Of a DNA stretch of 64,000 bases, positions 39,610 to 50,997 are shown piece after piece. Position 1 is the stretch's first letter; each line of letters begins with the position of its first letter. Below the pieces are notes generated by a model. It searched no databases. It saw nothing but the letters and a program-made list of their open reading frames with translations, and had not been told where the DNA came from. The DNA comes from Homalodisca vitripennis (lineage: Eukaryota > Arthropoda > Insecta > Hemiptera > Cicadellidae), in contig NC_060208.1 of NCBI RefSeq assembly GCF_021130785.1, positions 49,602,501 through 49,666,500 on the forward strand. Direction: 5' to 3'. The position numbers and the translations under genes are program-made.

Positions 39610-40388
39610 AGTGTAAAGACAGGTCCAGCTTTTGTATAAATAACTTACCTAAACACTAAACAAGAACTGAGGAAAACTCTAAAGCAATATATTTAGAATA
39701 TAATTCAGTCATTGCATACTATTTTAAAGGTTTTGTGTTTTTGTGGTCATGTGGATATGTTCTTGTAGCCTTTTCAAAAGACTCATGGCTTATTCCTTTA
39801 CTCTTGGAATCGATATTAAGTGGCAGAGACTTTAGACTATTTGAATTATATTAACTTTAACTTAATTAAATTATAACATAAACCCAATATTTAATGTAAT
39901 TAAGTTAACAGTAACCAATATAAGCTCAATCTACAAGATATATTAAGTTTATTTATACAAATATATACAGAGTCTTAAATTTTGAGGTAATTTTGGTATT
40001 CGAATCGTTTTTCAAACATTAAGTTTTTTTTCAATATTAATATTCTTACGTTCAATATTAATATGGCTTACGTTTTCACCTACATATGGCACAGCACAGT
40101 AGAGATTTGGCCAAAGGGGTTGCCTCGTATTTTTTTCAGTACAGTAAGATAAAGGGTATACGTTATATAAAGGAGGAGGTTGAAGTGTTGATGCCTTCCT
40201 GTCAAACTAAGCGAGTCCTTCACTTAACAAGTAAATAAAATAAAAAAAATATTTACTGTGCGATTAGTGGGTTCGTGCTATTGCCTGCACAATACATAGC
40301 ATAATCTCCGAACAATCATACACAATGGAAGAGCTCAGGTGATCTTTGCAATCAGCTGTATGTGGATGGCTAGTTTGAGAAATTCATT

Positions 40389-40640
40389 CGTATATAAAAA
40401 ACTCGCCTTCGGCTCGCTGGGGACAAGGGATTTAAAAATTGACCTTTTTCATAGATTTTTTTTCCGGATTCGTAAAAAACTTTTGACTTTGAGGGCATTT
40501 TGCGGTTAAACCGTTAGAGATACGACAAAAAGTGACTGGACCTTTCTTGTTGGAAATTTAATTTTGTCTTTCGATTGTGCCCTCAGATCTGATCTACGAC
40601 CTATGGTTTAGCCAGAAATGAGCTCGGGAGAAAAGTCTGC
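40389..40640. other. block unique to unit 2, replaces 167 bp of unit 1
   Basis: Between matching flanks (GAGAAA(C/T)TCATT on the left, ACTAATCC on the right), unit 2 has about 252 bp with no resemblance to the 167 bp at 22804-22970. It contains a GC-rich palindromic motif CTCGCCTTCGGCTCG and no ORF. It could be a repeat insertion with loss of the original sequence, or the two haplotypes may carry different insertions. Confidence 0.75.
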
Positions 40641-42416
40641 ACTAATCCTGTATGAATGTGATACCTCAATTCAAAGAACAAATTTAGCAACAATTAATGA
40701 AGTATTTAGTTATTTATAACTCATTTTGCTCTGATTAAGGAATATTTTGTTAAACTGAATTTACGTGGAGGTGGAGAGAGAAGCGTAAATAATTCAGGAC
40801 TTCAGGACTGACAGCCCAATCAGTTTTACCTACCAAACCGGATATATTGCGAAAATCCACTACTCTTCGTACATACGCATATTTTTGCGAAATACTTATT
40901 TCGTGGTGCGCGTAACCTAGAATGAGAGTGGTGGTTATTTAAATTATCCTGCGAGAGTTACTTCTAAAATATGCTCAACTGTTAAAATAGTTTCCAGGGT
41001 AATATACATTAAAACAGGAACATAAAAACGAGCATCTCATTCGCCAAATAAATCACGGATCTCCTATAACTATAATAACTGACGTACGGTAACAATACAG
41101 AACTCAGTATGACAGTAAAACTTATGAACATAGCTGTATAAGTCAAGTTTATGGTTAAAAACATATACATGTTCAAGACTCAGACTAAACAAAGAAGTTG
41201 GGCCTATTCTGGGAGATGGAACTGAAATTATGTAGTATAAGAATAATTTAATAAAGTTTAGTCAGAAACCAAAAGTTTTAATTGGATAAACAGAAGTTAT
41301 ACACACAAAACACACGCATGTAACTTACGCTTTTATGTTTATTGTAATTGTAAACCTTAATAATAAAACTAACTTAACTAACGTATCAGCTTGTATCATA
41401 TAAATAAATTATCTCATCTTCTAGTGTTGATAAGCGATGCAATAGAATTACTTAAATAATAAAGAAGAAATATTATATATTAACTAAAACAGCTACAAAA
41501 AGTAAAACCCTAATATTTTCGGACTAATTTCCTTTAAAGAAAAATAGTGTTAAAGTAATGGGATTCATGAGAGTGACCCCATTTATTACTATGTAAATTT
41601 ACTTCTCGACTTACTGCATGCCATTAGTATGTTAATGGGGTAACATAAACACAAACTTTACTTTTAGGAAGAAATTGTTTTTTTGGGAGAAGGTATTATT
41701 ATAATTAGGGTTACTGTTACCAGGAACATTGTTATCAATTAAATTGATCGATTGTTACAAATTATTGCTCATTAAAATTAATTAAAAATTGAGTAAAAAG
41801 AGGAATAATCGTAGTCCTAGTAAGATATTTAATAATTTGTTTGTGTGTTTCAGTACACTGTACTTTGTAATAATTATAAACTTATAAAAATAAAACACAT
41901 TGTAATTACTTCCATTAAACTTCTACATAGGTACCGTTATCGACAAATTGAAATGAGAAAGTAGAACATTACTATTTATTTTTCCTCAATTTAGATACGT
42001 GTTACTGAAGGAATCTTGTTTTGAAATTAACTTACAAAGTGATTAATTACTGGGAAAGTTCCTGAAAAACAAAACTTCACATACACTACTTTCTATGTAT
42101 TGTAATTTATTTATAATTTATCCTTAATCGACTGTTAAAGTTTGAGTACAATAGTAGAATCGACTAATAGAACAACAATGTTATTAATAACCAAATTATA
42201 AATCAATAAATCAACTCTAAGAAATAAACTTATTACATTTAACACGAAAAAATCCGATTTGATTATGACAGTTCCAATATGATTTAATAAAATTATTGTT
42301 TTTTTCATCATTGCTATATAAACTATAACTAAAATAGTTTAAAAACCAGCTGGTTTCCTGTTATAACTAATAAGCTGTTCACTGAGACCATAGAGAAGGT
42401 GCTAATATACAATGTA

Positions 42417-43355
42417 CGAGGGGTATTAGAAAAATAAGGTTCCCATGGTTTTTTTAAATAGACAGCTCTATATTTCTACATAGTGTTATACATAAATTTA
42501 AAACGTAAAAGTTAAGCTATTTTTCCACATAATCACCGTTTCTGTCCAAACACTTTTGTAGACGATGCTGCAACTTTTCTATCCCCATGTTGTAGAATTC
42601 TGCCGCCAATCGTTTGAGGAATCGAGTAATCTCTTCCTTGACTTCATCATCGGTACTGAAGCGTTGGCCACCCAAGTGTTCCTTTAATTTTGGGAATAAG
42701 CGATAATCACTTGGGGCTAGGTCTGGGCTGTAGGAGAGATGGAGGCACAATAGTCCAGCCAAACTTTGTCAGCAGTTCTTGAGTTTGACGTGAGACATGA
42801 GGTCGAGCGTTGTCACGGAGAACGTCCTCACGCCACTGGACAATCCTTCCTCTCCGGCGGTTCTGGATCGCGCGTCTCAATTTTCGTAATGTGTCGCAAT
42901 ATCTGTCAGAGTTTAATGTTGTTCCATGAGGCAAAAGTGGATCAAAAGCAAGCCCTTCCTGTCCCAAAAGACGAAACTGAAGGTCGTCCACTTCGTTTTT
43001 CATCGTGAATTTCCATGCGGCCTTCACTGACTTCTCTACACCATTTCCGAACGTGTTGAACAGATATGCAGCTTTTCCCATAATCTTCGATTAACTGACG
43101 ATGAATTTCAATAGGTGAAATCTGTTTTGCATTTAAAAAACGTATTACAGCACGAATTTCGCATCTGGCGGTAACAACGATAAAGAGCTCCATCTTCGAA
43201 GGCAGCTAGGCCGGCACTTTTGGACGTAGGGAGGCGCGAGTGGTATGGATAGAGAGAGGGACAGCTGATGAGTAAGACTGTGTCGCCAGATTTCACCCAT
43301 CATATCGCATTCTGTCTCGGCGTCAAAGGTAACCTTATTTTTCTAATACCCCTCG
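42417..43355 (-). mobile_element. internally deleted mariner element
   Basis: The 939-bp element is flanked by duplicated TA (42415-42416 and 43356-43357). The terminal inverted repeats CGAGGGGTATTAGAAAAATA... are identical over the first 25 bp (42417-42441 against 43331-43355). Unit 1 has the uninterrupted site CAATGTATATTTAATA with a single TA at 24756-24757. Mariners are normally about 1.3 kb; this one has lost the middle of the transposase. The TIRs look intact, so it might be mobilised in trans. Confidence 0.96.
42517..43193 (-). pseudogene. mariner transposase, deleted and frameshifted
   Basis: The N-terminal HTH region (EIRAVIRFLNAKQISPIEIH ... VRKWCREVSEGR ... SGRPSVS) is at about 42990-43193. 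It is followed directly, in another frame, by the sequence just after the normal first catalytic Asp (GTTLNSDRYCDTLRKLRRAI, at about 42870-42940). About 130 codons containing the first Asp are therefore deleted. The second catalytic Asp is in the DNARPH motif (about 42800), and the third lies in YSPDLAPSDYRLF in yet another frame (42517-42762). The missing first Asp and two frame changes mean no active transposase. Confidence 0.93.
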
Positions 43356-43374
43356 TATATTTAATACACTTTTT

Positions 43375-43820
43375 TCTGAAATACCAGCTTGAAGCCAGTT
43401 GCACATTGTATAGCTGCTACACTGTTTCCTGTAATACTTGCTTAAAGTCAGTTTCACAGTCTGTAGTTACTACACTGTTTCCTGTAATACCAGCTAGAAG
43501 TCAGTTTCACAGTCTGTAGTTACTACACTGTTTCCTGTAATACCAGCTAAACGTCAATTTCACAGTCTGTAGTTACTACCCTGTTTTCTGTAATACTTGC
43601 TTAAAGTCAGTTTCACAGTCTGTAGTTACTACACTGTTTCCTGTAATACTTGCTTAAAGTCAGTTTCACAGTCTGCAGTTACTACACTGTTTCCTGCAAT
43701 ACCAGCTAGAAGTCAGTTTCACAGTCTGTAGTTACTACACTGTTTCCTGTAATACCAGCTAAACGTCAATTTCACAGTCTGTGGTTACTACCCTGTTTCC
43801 TGTAATACTTGCTTAAAGTC
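43375..43820 (+). repeat. 53-bp minisatellite, array part 1 (copy 2)
   Basis: About eight units of the same 53-bp repeat as 24780-25275, in the order D C A B C C A B C. One A unit is missing relative to copy 1. The last unit is interrupted by the LINE 3' tail. Confidence 0.95.
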
Positions 43821-44274
43821 AATCAATCAATCAAATAAATTTATTTTCAAAAACAAATTTCCAACACTTGTACATGTTAATGCATGAAAATTGACAGCAC
43901 ATAGAACAAAGTCTGTGCGTGCTGTCCAGTTCAAATCTAGAATGTACAAAGTATAAATAATAAAATAATAAATGCTGTATATTAATGAAAAATAAATAAA
44001 TAAAAACAGAAATGAACTAAAGGAAACTTTAAATAAAAAATAAAAACTTGACAGTCTATACATAATTTAAAGTATAACATTTAATCAAAATCACACAAAA
44101 AATTCTAGAATATGCTGTCTTAGCACGCATTTAAATAAAACACGGTAAAAAACAAATGAAGATGGACAAACAAAAAATACATTATCTCAGAGACGATGAC
44201 GCACGGATGACAGTAATGAGTGGAAGTTAATGACTGTATCGGTAAAGTTAGTAATAGCAATGATTTCGTTGTTT

Positions 44275-47200
44275 TCATTGGTAACGGTAAGTGGGGGAGA
44301 GGAGGGCCTCAGCACCGTCCGGACCGATCATACGAAGCCAGGCAGTGACCAGCCGCTTGAAGCCACTAACAGGCTCGTCCTGCAGGTCCCTTATCACAGA
44401 GGGCAAGTGTCTGTACAGTGTGTTGGCGATATAGTATGTGTTAGTGAGGTTAATAGACAGTTTAATTAAAGGGACCTGCAAGCCCACACTCACAGCGTTT
44501 CTTGTAGGTTAACTGTGAACAATAGGGGTGAGGACGGCATCTTTATGAGAGTAGGTGTAGACCAGTACAGTCCTAATAAATAACTGCCTAATTGTAAAAA
44601 TATCAGTCTCCATAAATAACAGAGTAGATGAATATTGTCTTTGTTTATTAAAAGCTGCTTTTATTATTGATTTTTGAATAACATTTAATGGTTCTAATGT
44701 AGTTTTCTAGGCCCCTCCCCATGCGATGATACCGTATTGTAAAATGGACTGTACATACGCAAAGTAAACTGTTTTTAACTCATTTTAATATAGAGTTTGG
44801 CCTAATTGACGAAATATATAGATTAATTTCCTTAATTTGGACTTTATACAATTAACGTGAGGTTCCCACTTGAGTTTTGCATCAATAATTACACCGAGAT
44901 ACTTGTACTGGTCCACCCTCTCTATCAGCTAGCAATCACATGCAGTAGTGAGAGAGTCACCGCACGAGTGCAGCAGCAGCCGCAGGTCCGCAGGTGGCCC
45001 GCTCGCAGCGCGTAGTGCGATCGATAAACACTTTGTTTTACTGACATTCATAGTTAACATATTGTCAGAAAACCATTTATGTATTAAATTTAATTCTTGG
45101 GAAGCAGTTTCATATACTTCACGCCAAGTTTTTTCGCTATGAATTACCACTGTATCATCTGCAAACAGGAGTAGTTTTCCTGTGAGATTCAGTTTATCTA
45201 GGTTATTTATATACACTAAAAATAATAAAGGACCCAACGTGCTTCCCTGAACCACTCCATAATTTACTTCCTGAGGTTCACTGCTAATATTATTTATACA
45301 CACAACTTGGTTTCGACCGCTTAAATAACTTATGAACCAATTTAAGGCCATCCCTTGGACTCCAATACATTAAAGTTTACTAAATAACAAATTTCTATCT
45401 GTAGAATCGAAAGCTTTGGCTAGATCAATAAAAAGAAGTAATGATTTATAATTTTCTTTTAAAGCGTCTATTATAAGTTTATTGATTTCAAAAAGGGCGT
45501 CAGAAGTATTTTTACGTGGCCTAAATCCAAATTGAGATTTTGATATAATATTATTTATTTCAAGATAATTTTGAAACTGAGATTTTACGCACTTCTCCAG
45601 TACTTTACCGACCGCACTTAGCAGTGAAATCGGTCTGTAATTGTTCATATCGGATTTATCATTAGACTTAAACAAAGGTATTACTTTGGCTAATTTTAAT
45701 TTGTTTGGGGAAACTCCTGAGGTAAAACTGAGATTGATTAAATGTTTGATCGGTGGTAAAAGATTCTTAATATTATTTTTTAAAACAAATGTAGGAATTT
45801 CATCGACCCCGGGAGCAGAGCCACCGCGTAATCCGGCAACGCATCTCTCCACCTGGCTGTCTGTGACCGGCATTAGCCGGAACACATGATCGGTTCTATA
45901 GGCGGCATCATCCACGAGTGGCGGGTCGGCGGACTGCGGCAACTTCTTTGCTAAATGTGAACCTACATTAGAAAAGAAAATATTAAAAGAGTTTGCCACA
46001 GCCTTAACTTCAGCGCCCCCATGATCTGAAGCCTGCAGGAAGTTGTGAATGGGGAATGGGGTTTTGGATCGTGCCCCACCGCTAATTTCATTGATAACTT
46101 TCCAAAACATTTTTGGACAGTTCGATGAATTTGTAATTTTTTCTCTATAATAAGCTGCCTTTGTCTTTTTTATCTCTTTCGCCAAGTTATTCCTATAAGT
46201 TTTAAAATAATTTTTGAGCGTATCATTAAATGGTCGCCTTTTTAAAGTTTTACTAAGTTTGTCTCGTTTTCTGATAGATTGAATTAGATTTACTGTTATC
46301 CACGGTTTAAGCTTTTTGTTGCGCGTACTGTTTTCTTTTCGGTTTAAGAGATAAATTTTTAGATCTTCAAGAGATTGTATAAATATGTTACAGCAGACGT
46401 TAACGTCTTCCTGCTGCAGCACGTGGTCCCATGACTGCTCCCCCAACAGTTTCTGTAGTAGCTCATGGTCCAGGTAAGTGTCAATGTCACTATTAAGACG
46501 GGTGCGGGGAGCTCTGCGCTCCACCCCGGCCAGCACCGCGTAGTGGTCAGTCAAGTCAGTAGTTAGAAACTCCGGCAGTTACAGCATTACAGTCGAGTGT
46601 TTTATAAAAATATGATCAATGCAAGTTGTAGACTGTTCTGTTACTCTTGTGGGTTTGTTAATGTATTCTATAAATCCTACTCCGCATAGGATATTTTAAT
46701 ATAAGTCTTTCTCATTTACATTTTTACTAGATGTTAAAGTGTCTATGTTTGTGTCGCCTGTAAAAATATAAGTCGTATTTTCGTTGATTTTAGAATAATA
46801 CTGTTGTAAGTCGTCCAAAAACAAGTTGCAGTTTCATCGACGGGCTGCGGTACACCGCCAGTACACTGTAAGGTCGACCGTCAGTTTCAAAGTTCAGTTG
46901 CAGTCCTGTCGCCTCCCCCAAAGTAATCTGTTGTACAACCCCGCGCAATTCAGTATTCAAGTAAATAACCACTCCATCATTTCTGTTCCAATTGTTTGTA
47001 GTGCTATAAATATCATAATTTTCTAGAGAAACTAAACTTTTATAATTGTCAATCCATGCTTCAGTAAGAATAATAATGTCAAATTTAATATTTAAACTTT
47101 CAATACAAATTAGTAAACTGTCTATATTTTTAAAGTAGCTGCGAATATTAAAATGAATCAGTTTTAAAACGTTAGTGTCAGTACTGAATTTATTAAAGTA

Positions 47201-47290
47201 TTGCTTAACGTCATTGTGTGAGTCAAATAGTTCACAGTAAAAACGTTGGTAACTGTCAAGTAAGTCAAGTGGCAGTACGTCACCGTTCAT
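44275..47290 (-). pseudogene. LINE ORF2 (endonuclease + reverse transcriptase), copy 2
   Basis: ORF2 opens with MNGDVLPLDL at 47290. The APE-type endonuclease follows: LKLIHFNIRSYF, IIILTEAWI with the catalytic Glu, and YSVLAVYRSPS. The frame is lost near 46820. The linker and RT are read in 45370-46554 and 44929-45351 and show the same motifs as copy 1, with FADD at about 45155-45165. Relative to copy 1 there are independent nonsense changes: Glu to TAA at about 45371 before [10 protein letters not shown], Gln to TAG at about 44931 and Tyr to TAA at about 44507. There is also a frame change near 44710. Conversely the 7-bp loss seen in copy 1 is absent here. Not functional as assembled. Confidence 0.92.
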
Positions 47291-48528
47291 CCGCTACAAC
47301 GTCCGCCGCCGCATCGCCAACCACGCTGATTATTTTTAATGGTTTTGTTTCAGAAAAAAGAAATAAATTAAAAAAAAATATTAAAAACAAAAGTTAGTTT
47401 ACTGAGTGCAGTATTTAAACACGTGCCATTACAAACAGTACAAAATAAAATAAAATACAACTCAACACACAAAGTCATACTCAAAGTTACAAATTTAACA
47501 TTGTTCTAGAAATTCAACCAGTATTAGATATAATACTTAGTATTAATATAAAACGAATTGCTTATGAGATAAAAAATCAATACAGTAATACTAAAATAGA
47601 TAAAATTTAAAAAATTTAAGCGGTTGCCTACATGTAGAAAAATGTCAACACAACTATGACATATGAGCTTAAAATACTTCCTTTAGTGATAACAAGGGGT
47701 TTTCTCTTTTAAATTGTAACTAATTCAAATAACATTGAAGTACTAAATAAAACAACAGTTCACTTTGTGTAAGTTTAACTAATTAAAGTATACTATTATG
47801 TTTAATGTAATCAGGTTGAAAGTTAAAATTGCGAATGTGAGGAAATATAGAAAAAAAACGTAAATTTTAAACATAGATACGTATATAAAACTCATTTAAA
47901 TCACTTTATTGTAAAAATAATATATTCAGCTACTTTCAAATTAATTAAAGTATACTGTTTACAAGCAATCTGTTACTAGTAATAACTAATGCTTAAATAA
48001 ATGTAATATAAATAAAATGTCACTGTTATGGAATAATGTCTTTTAAATTGGAGTTAGCGTAAGATAAAATTGTTATAGAACAAAACTTAAATCCTCAAAA
48101 CATAGCTACAATATAAAATAAAATTATAACTTTTTATATGATCAGAAACTGTTCTAAAATTATTTTAAAGAAATAAAATCTGCATAAAATATTTTAAACA
48201 GTCTCCTACGACTAACAAAATAATAAAATAACAATAAAACGTTAAATAAATATTGGCTGTATATTTTAAGGTACTGTATACTGTATTAAAAGAAAATAAA
48301 TCATATCTTTGAATTATGAAGGGATGAAATATTACTATATGATTGTGTTGGAATAATATGAATTGATAATTGTCTTGTTTTAATATTATAAATGATCAAG
48401 TAATAAAAATTAAGAAAAATGCAGGTATAAACTAAAAAATGTACTATTTCATTGATAAGCAAGAAAAAACCAAATTGTAATGTTATTATTTGTAATAAAA
48501 CAGGTTTACCGTACCTTAATTTACCTCC
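47291..48528. other. AT-rich gap between LINE ORF1 and ORF2
   Basis: The 1.24-kb stretch lacks coding frames and has host-like base composition, unlike the ORFs on both sides. LINE ORFs usually overlap or lie close together. On the minus strand the change back to GC-rich LINE sequence occurs right after an AATAATCAG (about 47326-47334), which resembles a 3' splice site. It could be an insertion in the LINE, an intron-like spacer or a genuine family-specific gap. No transposon termini were recognised at its edges. Confidence 0.6.
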
Positions 48529-49488
48529 TTACAATAAAAGTTGGTCTAGGTCCTTTGGGGTCCTGAGTAAGGTAGGAGGACAGTCCGGGTGTGCAGTCTT
48601 CCTGGCGAACACTCTGCAGTCACGGGTCCAGGCGAAGGCTAACCTTTTCTCCCTTACATATCTCTTGGCTCGGCCGAGTAACATCTTGAAGTGAGGTGTG
48701 AGATGGTCGTTAATGTAGATGGGTGTCGCAGGCCAAGAGTCGACAAGCGCCGCAGCATTGAGTCTGTCACGGCCTTCCCTCGCTGCACGCATCCAGTCCA
48801 TTTTGTCGTCTCGGGATATGAATTTTACTATAATCGAGGGATGAGTTTGCCCGTTCCTCGTAGGCAGTCTGTGGGCTACTGACACAACCCGTCTGTTAAA
48901 GTCCAGTTTTAAGACCTTTGCGAGCTCACTAAGGACACTATGAACATTCTTTCCTCGAGTTAGCGACATTCCAACGATCTCGACATTGTCTCTTCTGGAA
49001 TACTGTTCCATTTCCCGCACTTGCTTATGAAGTTCGGCCATCCCCTTGCTGAGCTCCTTATTTTCCTGTTCCAACTTGGCATACTCGGATTTTCTTACTT
49101 CGTTTTCGGATACAAGAGAAGTCAGGGTTGTCTGCATTGCTCCAATGGTGTTGTTAAACCCCTCCAACTCTCTCTGAACTCCGACAATGCAGGTCTTCAG
49201 TTCAGTGATTTGCGACCCTAGGTTTTTACCCAGACACTGAAAAGCATCCAGCAGCGTGGAGAGAGAAGGCTCCGGATCCCCGCGGCTGTCGTGGCTCACC
49301 GAAGATGCTGTCTCGGATCCGCACGCATCACACTTCCAAGTGGCCTTTTTACGCACAGATAACTTTTTAAAAGAATCCATAGAATCTATACGTGTACAAC
49401 CCGGATGGAACAGTCCTTTGCACTCTGCACACGTCAAAACTTGTGCAGCATCAATAATGTCGTTAGAGCACTTTGTACACACCGGCAT
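48529..49488 (-). CDS. LINE ORF1 protein with PHD finger and FP-like domain
   Basis: An intact 319-residue frame. Residues 4-56 form a PHD-type zinc finger (CTKCSND, LTCAECKGLFHPGCTRIDS, WKCDACG: a C4-H-C3 ligand order). Residues of about 80-165 are predominantly charged and heptad-like (coiled coil, probable multimerisation). QYSRRDNVEIVGM at about 166 starts a segment comparable to the RNA-binding part of LINE ORF1 proteins, followed by an FP25K-like C-terminal domain (VAHRLPTRN... INDHLTP... KRYVREKRLAFAW). Such ORF1 proteins are known RNA-binding chaperone-type partners of the ORF2 RT. The ATG at 49488 is favoured because the finger starts three residues later. It is the only transposon ORF of plausible full length in the window. 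Confidence 0.88.
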   Translation of the reverse strand: MPVCTKCSNDIIDAAQVLTCAECKGLFHPGCTRIDSMDSFKKLSVRKKATWKCDACGSETASSVSHDSRGDPEPSLSTLLDAFQCLGKNLGSQITELKTCIVGVQRELEGFNNTIGAMQTTLTSLVSENEVRKSEYAKLEQENKELSKGMAELHKQVREMEQYSRRDNVEIVGMSLTRGKNVHSVLSELAKVLKLDFNRRVVSVAHRLPTRNGQTHPSIIVKFISRDDKMDWMRAAREGRDRLNAAALVDSWPATPIYINDHLTPHFKMLLGRAKRYVREKRLAFAWTRDCRVFARKTAHPDCPPTLLRTPKDLDQLLL

Positions 49489-49671
49489 AATTGTAAATTT
49501 AGAAATTGTAACTTAATGCTACTCGAAAAGAAAAATAATAAAAAATAGTAATAACACACGGTGACTGCACGCAAGACAGGCGGCGACACGGCGGAACAGG
49601 ACTAGCCGTACTAGATAAGAGCGGGCAAAGAGCGATCCGCACTGGCTGACATCTAGATAAGAACTGATCTA

Positions 49672-49857
49672 ATTTCACAGTCTGTAGTTACTACACTGTT
49701 TCCTGTAATACCAGCTAGAAGTCAGTTTCACAGTCTGTAGTTACTACACTGTTTCCTGTAATACCAGCTAGAAGTCAGTTTCACAGTCTGTAGTTACTAC
49801 ACTGTTTCCTGTAATACCAGCTAGAAGTCAGTTTCACAGTCTATAGTTACTACACTG
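49672..49857 (+). repeat. 53-bp minisatellite, array part 2
   Basis: About three and a half units, mostly variant A, between the LINE 5' end and the LTR element. It ends with the 4-bp target duplication ACTG (49854-49857). Confidence 0.95.
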
Positions 49858-50724
49858 TGAAACCGGTACATCGCCGCTCGCACACCCACAGCAAACCATC
49901 AGGGAAGCGCGCGCCCATGGTGGCGAACGGGATGCCGGATCAAAACTAACTAGGTAAAATAAAGAACACCGTGGTCAGTATACTCAGGTTCATTCACTAA
50001 GACATAAAATAGGCCAATCCAGTCAATATAAATATATATATATATACTATAAAGAAAAAAAAAATAAAAAAAATAAAAAGTGCCTGCAGTAGTATATACC
50101 TCAAACAATCCTTGTCAGGTGCACCTGCATACAAAAATTAGAAACGCCATAATTTGAAACAAGAAATGCCAATTCCACCCGGTATCCTTCGGCTAAGGGC
50201 GGGCTCCTAATGAAATCCAAGAAATAACTAAATAATATCTAAAACTAACTTAAAATTAAATAACAAAATATAAACTATATAAATGGCAACAATAACAATA
50301 ACAAATAAATAAAGAATATGAGCAGGGTATCACAGATGTTGACTAGAAGAAATGTCCATCATGGTGGCCGTCCTTCAGCAGAGCGCAAAAGCGAAGGTTC
50401 TCTGCGACCACGCATGATGGAGAGATGACAGGAGGAAAAAAAACAACTCATCTCTTGGACCTCATCAGTGAGGGGCCGTAAACTTAGCCGCACATGTCGG
50501 AAGGAAAACAGCTCAGCAAAACTAACAAAACACTTAATTAAACAACAATTTTAAACTGGAGCTACTCCTAACTTGTACACCACGGCTCGGAGTCTTGACG
50601 CCACTCTTCCGGAAAGGCCAAACGCCTTCAAATGGTCAGTGGCCTCTGCAGCCAATAAACCACACACACATACACTATATAAAACACACATGAGCCGGGG
50701 AGATATAGGTATTGAACCGGCTCA
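49858..50724 (-). repeat. LTR, left copy (3' LTR of the element)
   Basis: An 867-bp LTR beginning TGAAACCGGTACATCGCCGC and ending GGCTCA. It differs from the right copy by a handful of substitutions, small indels and a much shorter TA tract (about 50033-50047). Confidence 0.94.
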
Positions 50725-50745
50725 GACTCCCCCCCCAAAAGGAGG
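50725..50745 (-). promoter_or_regulatory. polypurine tract next to the 3' LTR
   Basis: On the minus strand a purine-rich run with eight consecutive G (CTCCTTTTGGGGGGGGAGTC) directly precedes the 3' LTR, the position of the plus-strand DNA synthesis primer. Confidence 0.7.
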
Positions 50746-50997
50746 AACTCCCCTCTGTTAATTTATTCAAAATGAAGAACCAAACGAAATGCCTCTCCCC
50801 CCAATGGTTGAAGAATTATAAACCGGAAACCCTGAAGTCTGCAGAAGGGAAAACCAAGAAAATCCAGTTGGAGGCAAGAAATCCCTCCAAGAGTTTGCGT
50901 GGGTACAAAGAAGAAAACAGGAACCTTGATCAGGAAGAAGGAGCAGAGGTGATCAGGCCTCTGGATTTAAAACCCTCCCGCACAGACTAAAGAGAAA

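Larger units (their letters stand above)
35126..42416. other. unit 2 interior, no gene recognised
   Basis: Counterpart of 17472-24757. It contains the ACAGGGTGTTCC repeat (37691-37930) and a compound TA tract (39536-39608). Copy-specific blocks lie near 38357-38390 and 39860-39950, and a replaced block at 40389-40640. The frames at 36354-36575, 37215-37487 and 37937-38125 have no recognisable domain. Confidence 0.5.
27905..46464 (+). repeat. 18.6-kb tandem unit, copy 2
   Basis: Direct repeat of 9304-27904, abutting it with no spacer. The join GTAGCTC|AAATCAATCC shows at most one base of shared sequence with the outer flanks. Copy 2 lacks the R1-type insertion (clean empty site at 33508-33517) but carries a mariner at 42417-43355. 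It also has a replaced block at 40389-40640 and a (TA)n expansion at 34977-35047. Beyond 46464 the LINE continues to its 5' end, which copy 1 lacks. Confidence 0.95.
43821..49671 (-). mobile_element. full-length-looking CR1/Jockey-type LINE, copy 2
   Basis: A roughly 5.85-kb non-LTR retrotransposon inserted in the 53-bp array: array units stop at 43820 and resume at about 49672 (ATTTCACAGTCTGTAG). On the minus strand it has a GC-rich 5' region, ORF1 (48529-49488), an AT-rich gap of 1.2 kb, ORF2 (47290 to about 44275) with endonuclease and RT, a 3' UTR and a short (ATTG)n tail. No convincing target-site duplication is visible, at most 2 bp. ORF1 is open and ORF2 is broken in several places. 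The ORF1 type and RT motifs fit the CR1/Jockey supergroup; the exact clade is not assigned. Confidence 0.9.

Noticed and set aside
49256..49516. Plus-strand ORF over LINE ORF1
   Set aside because: It is antisense of the PHD-finger region, which is the genuine coding frame.
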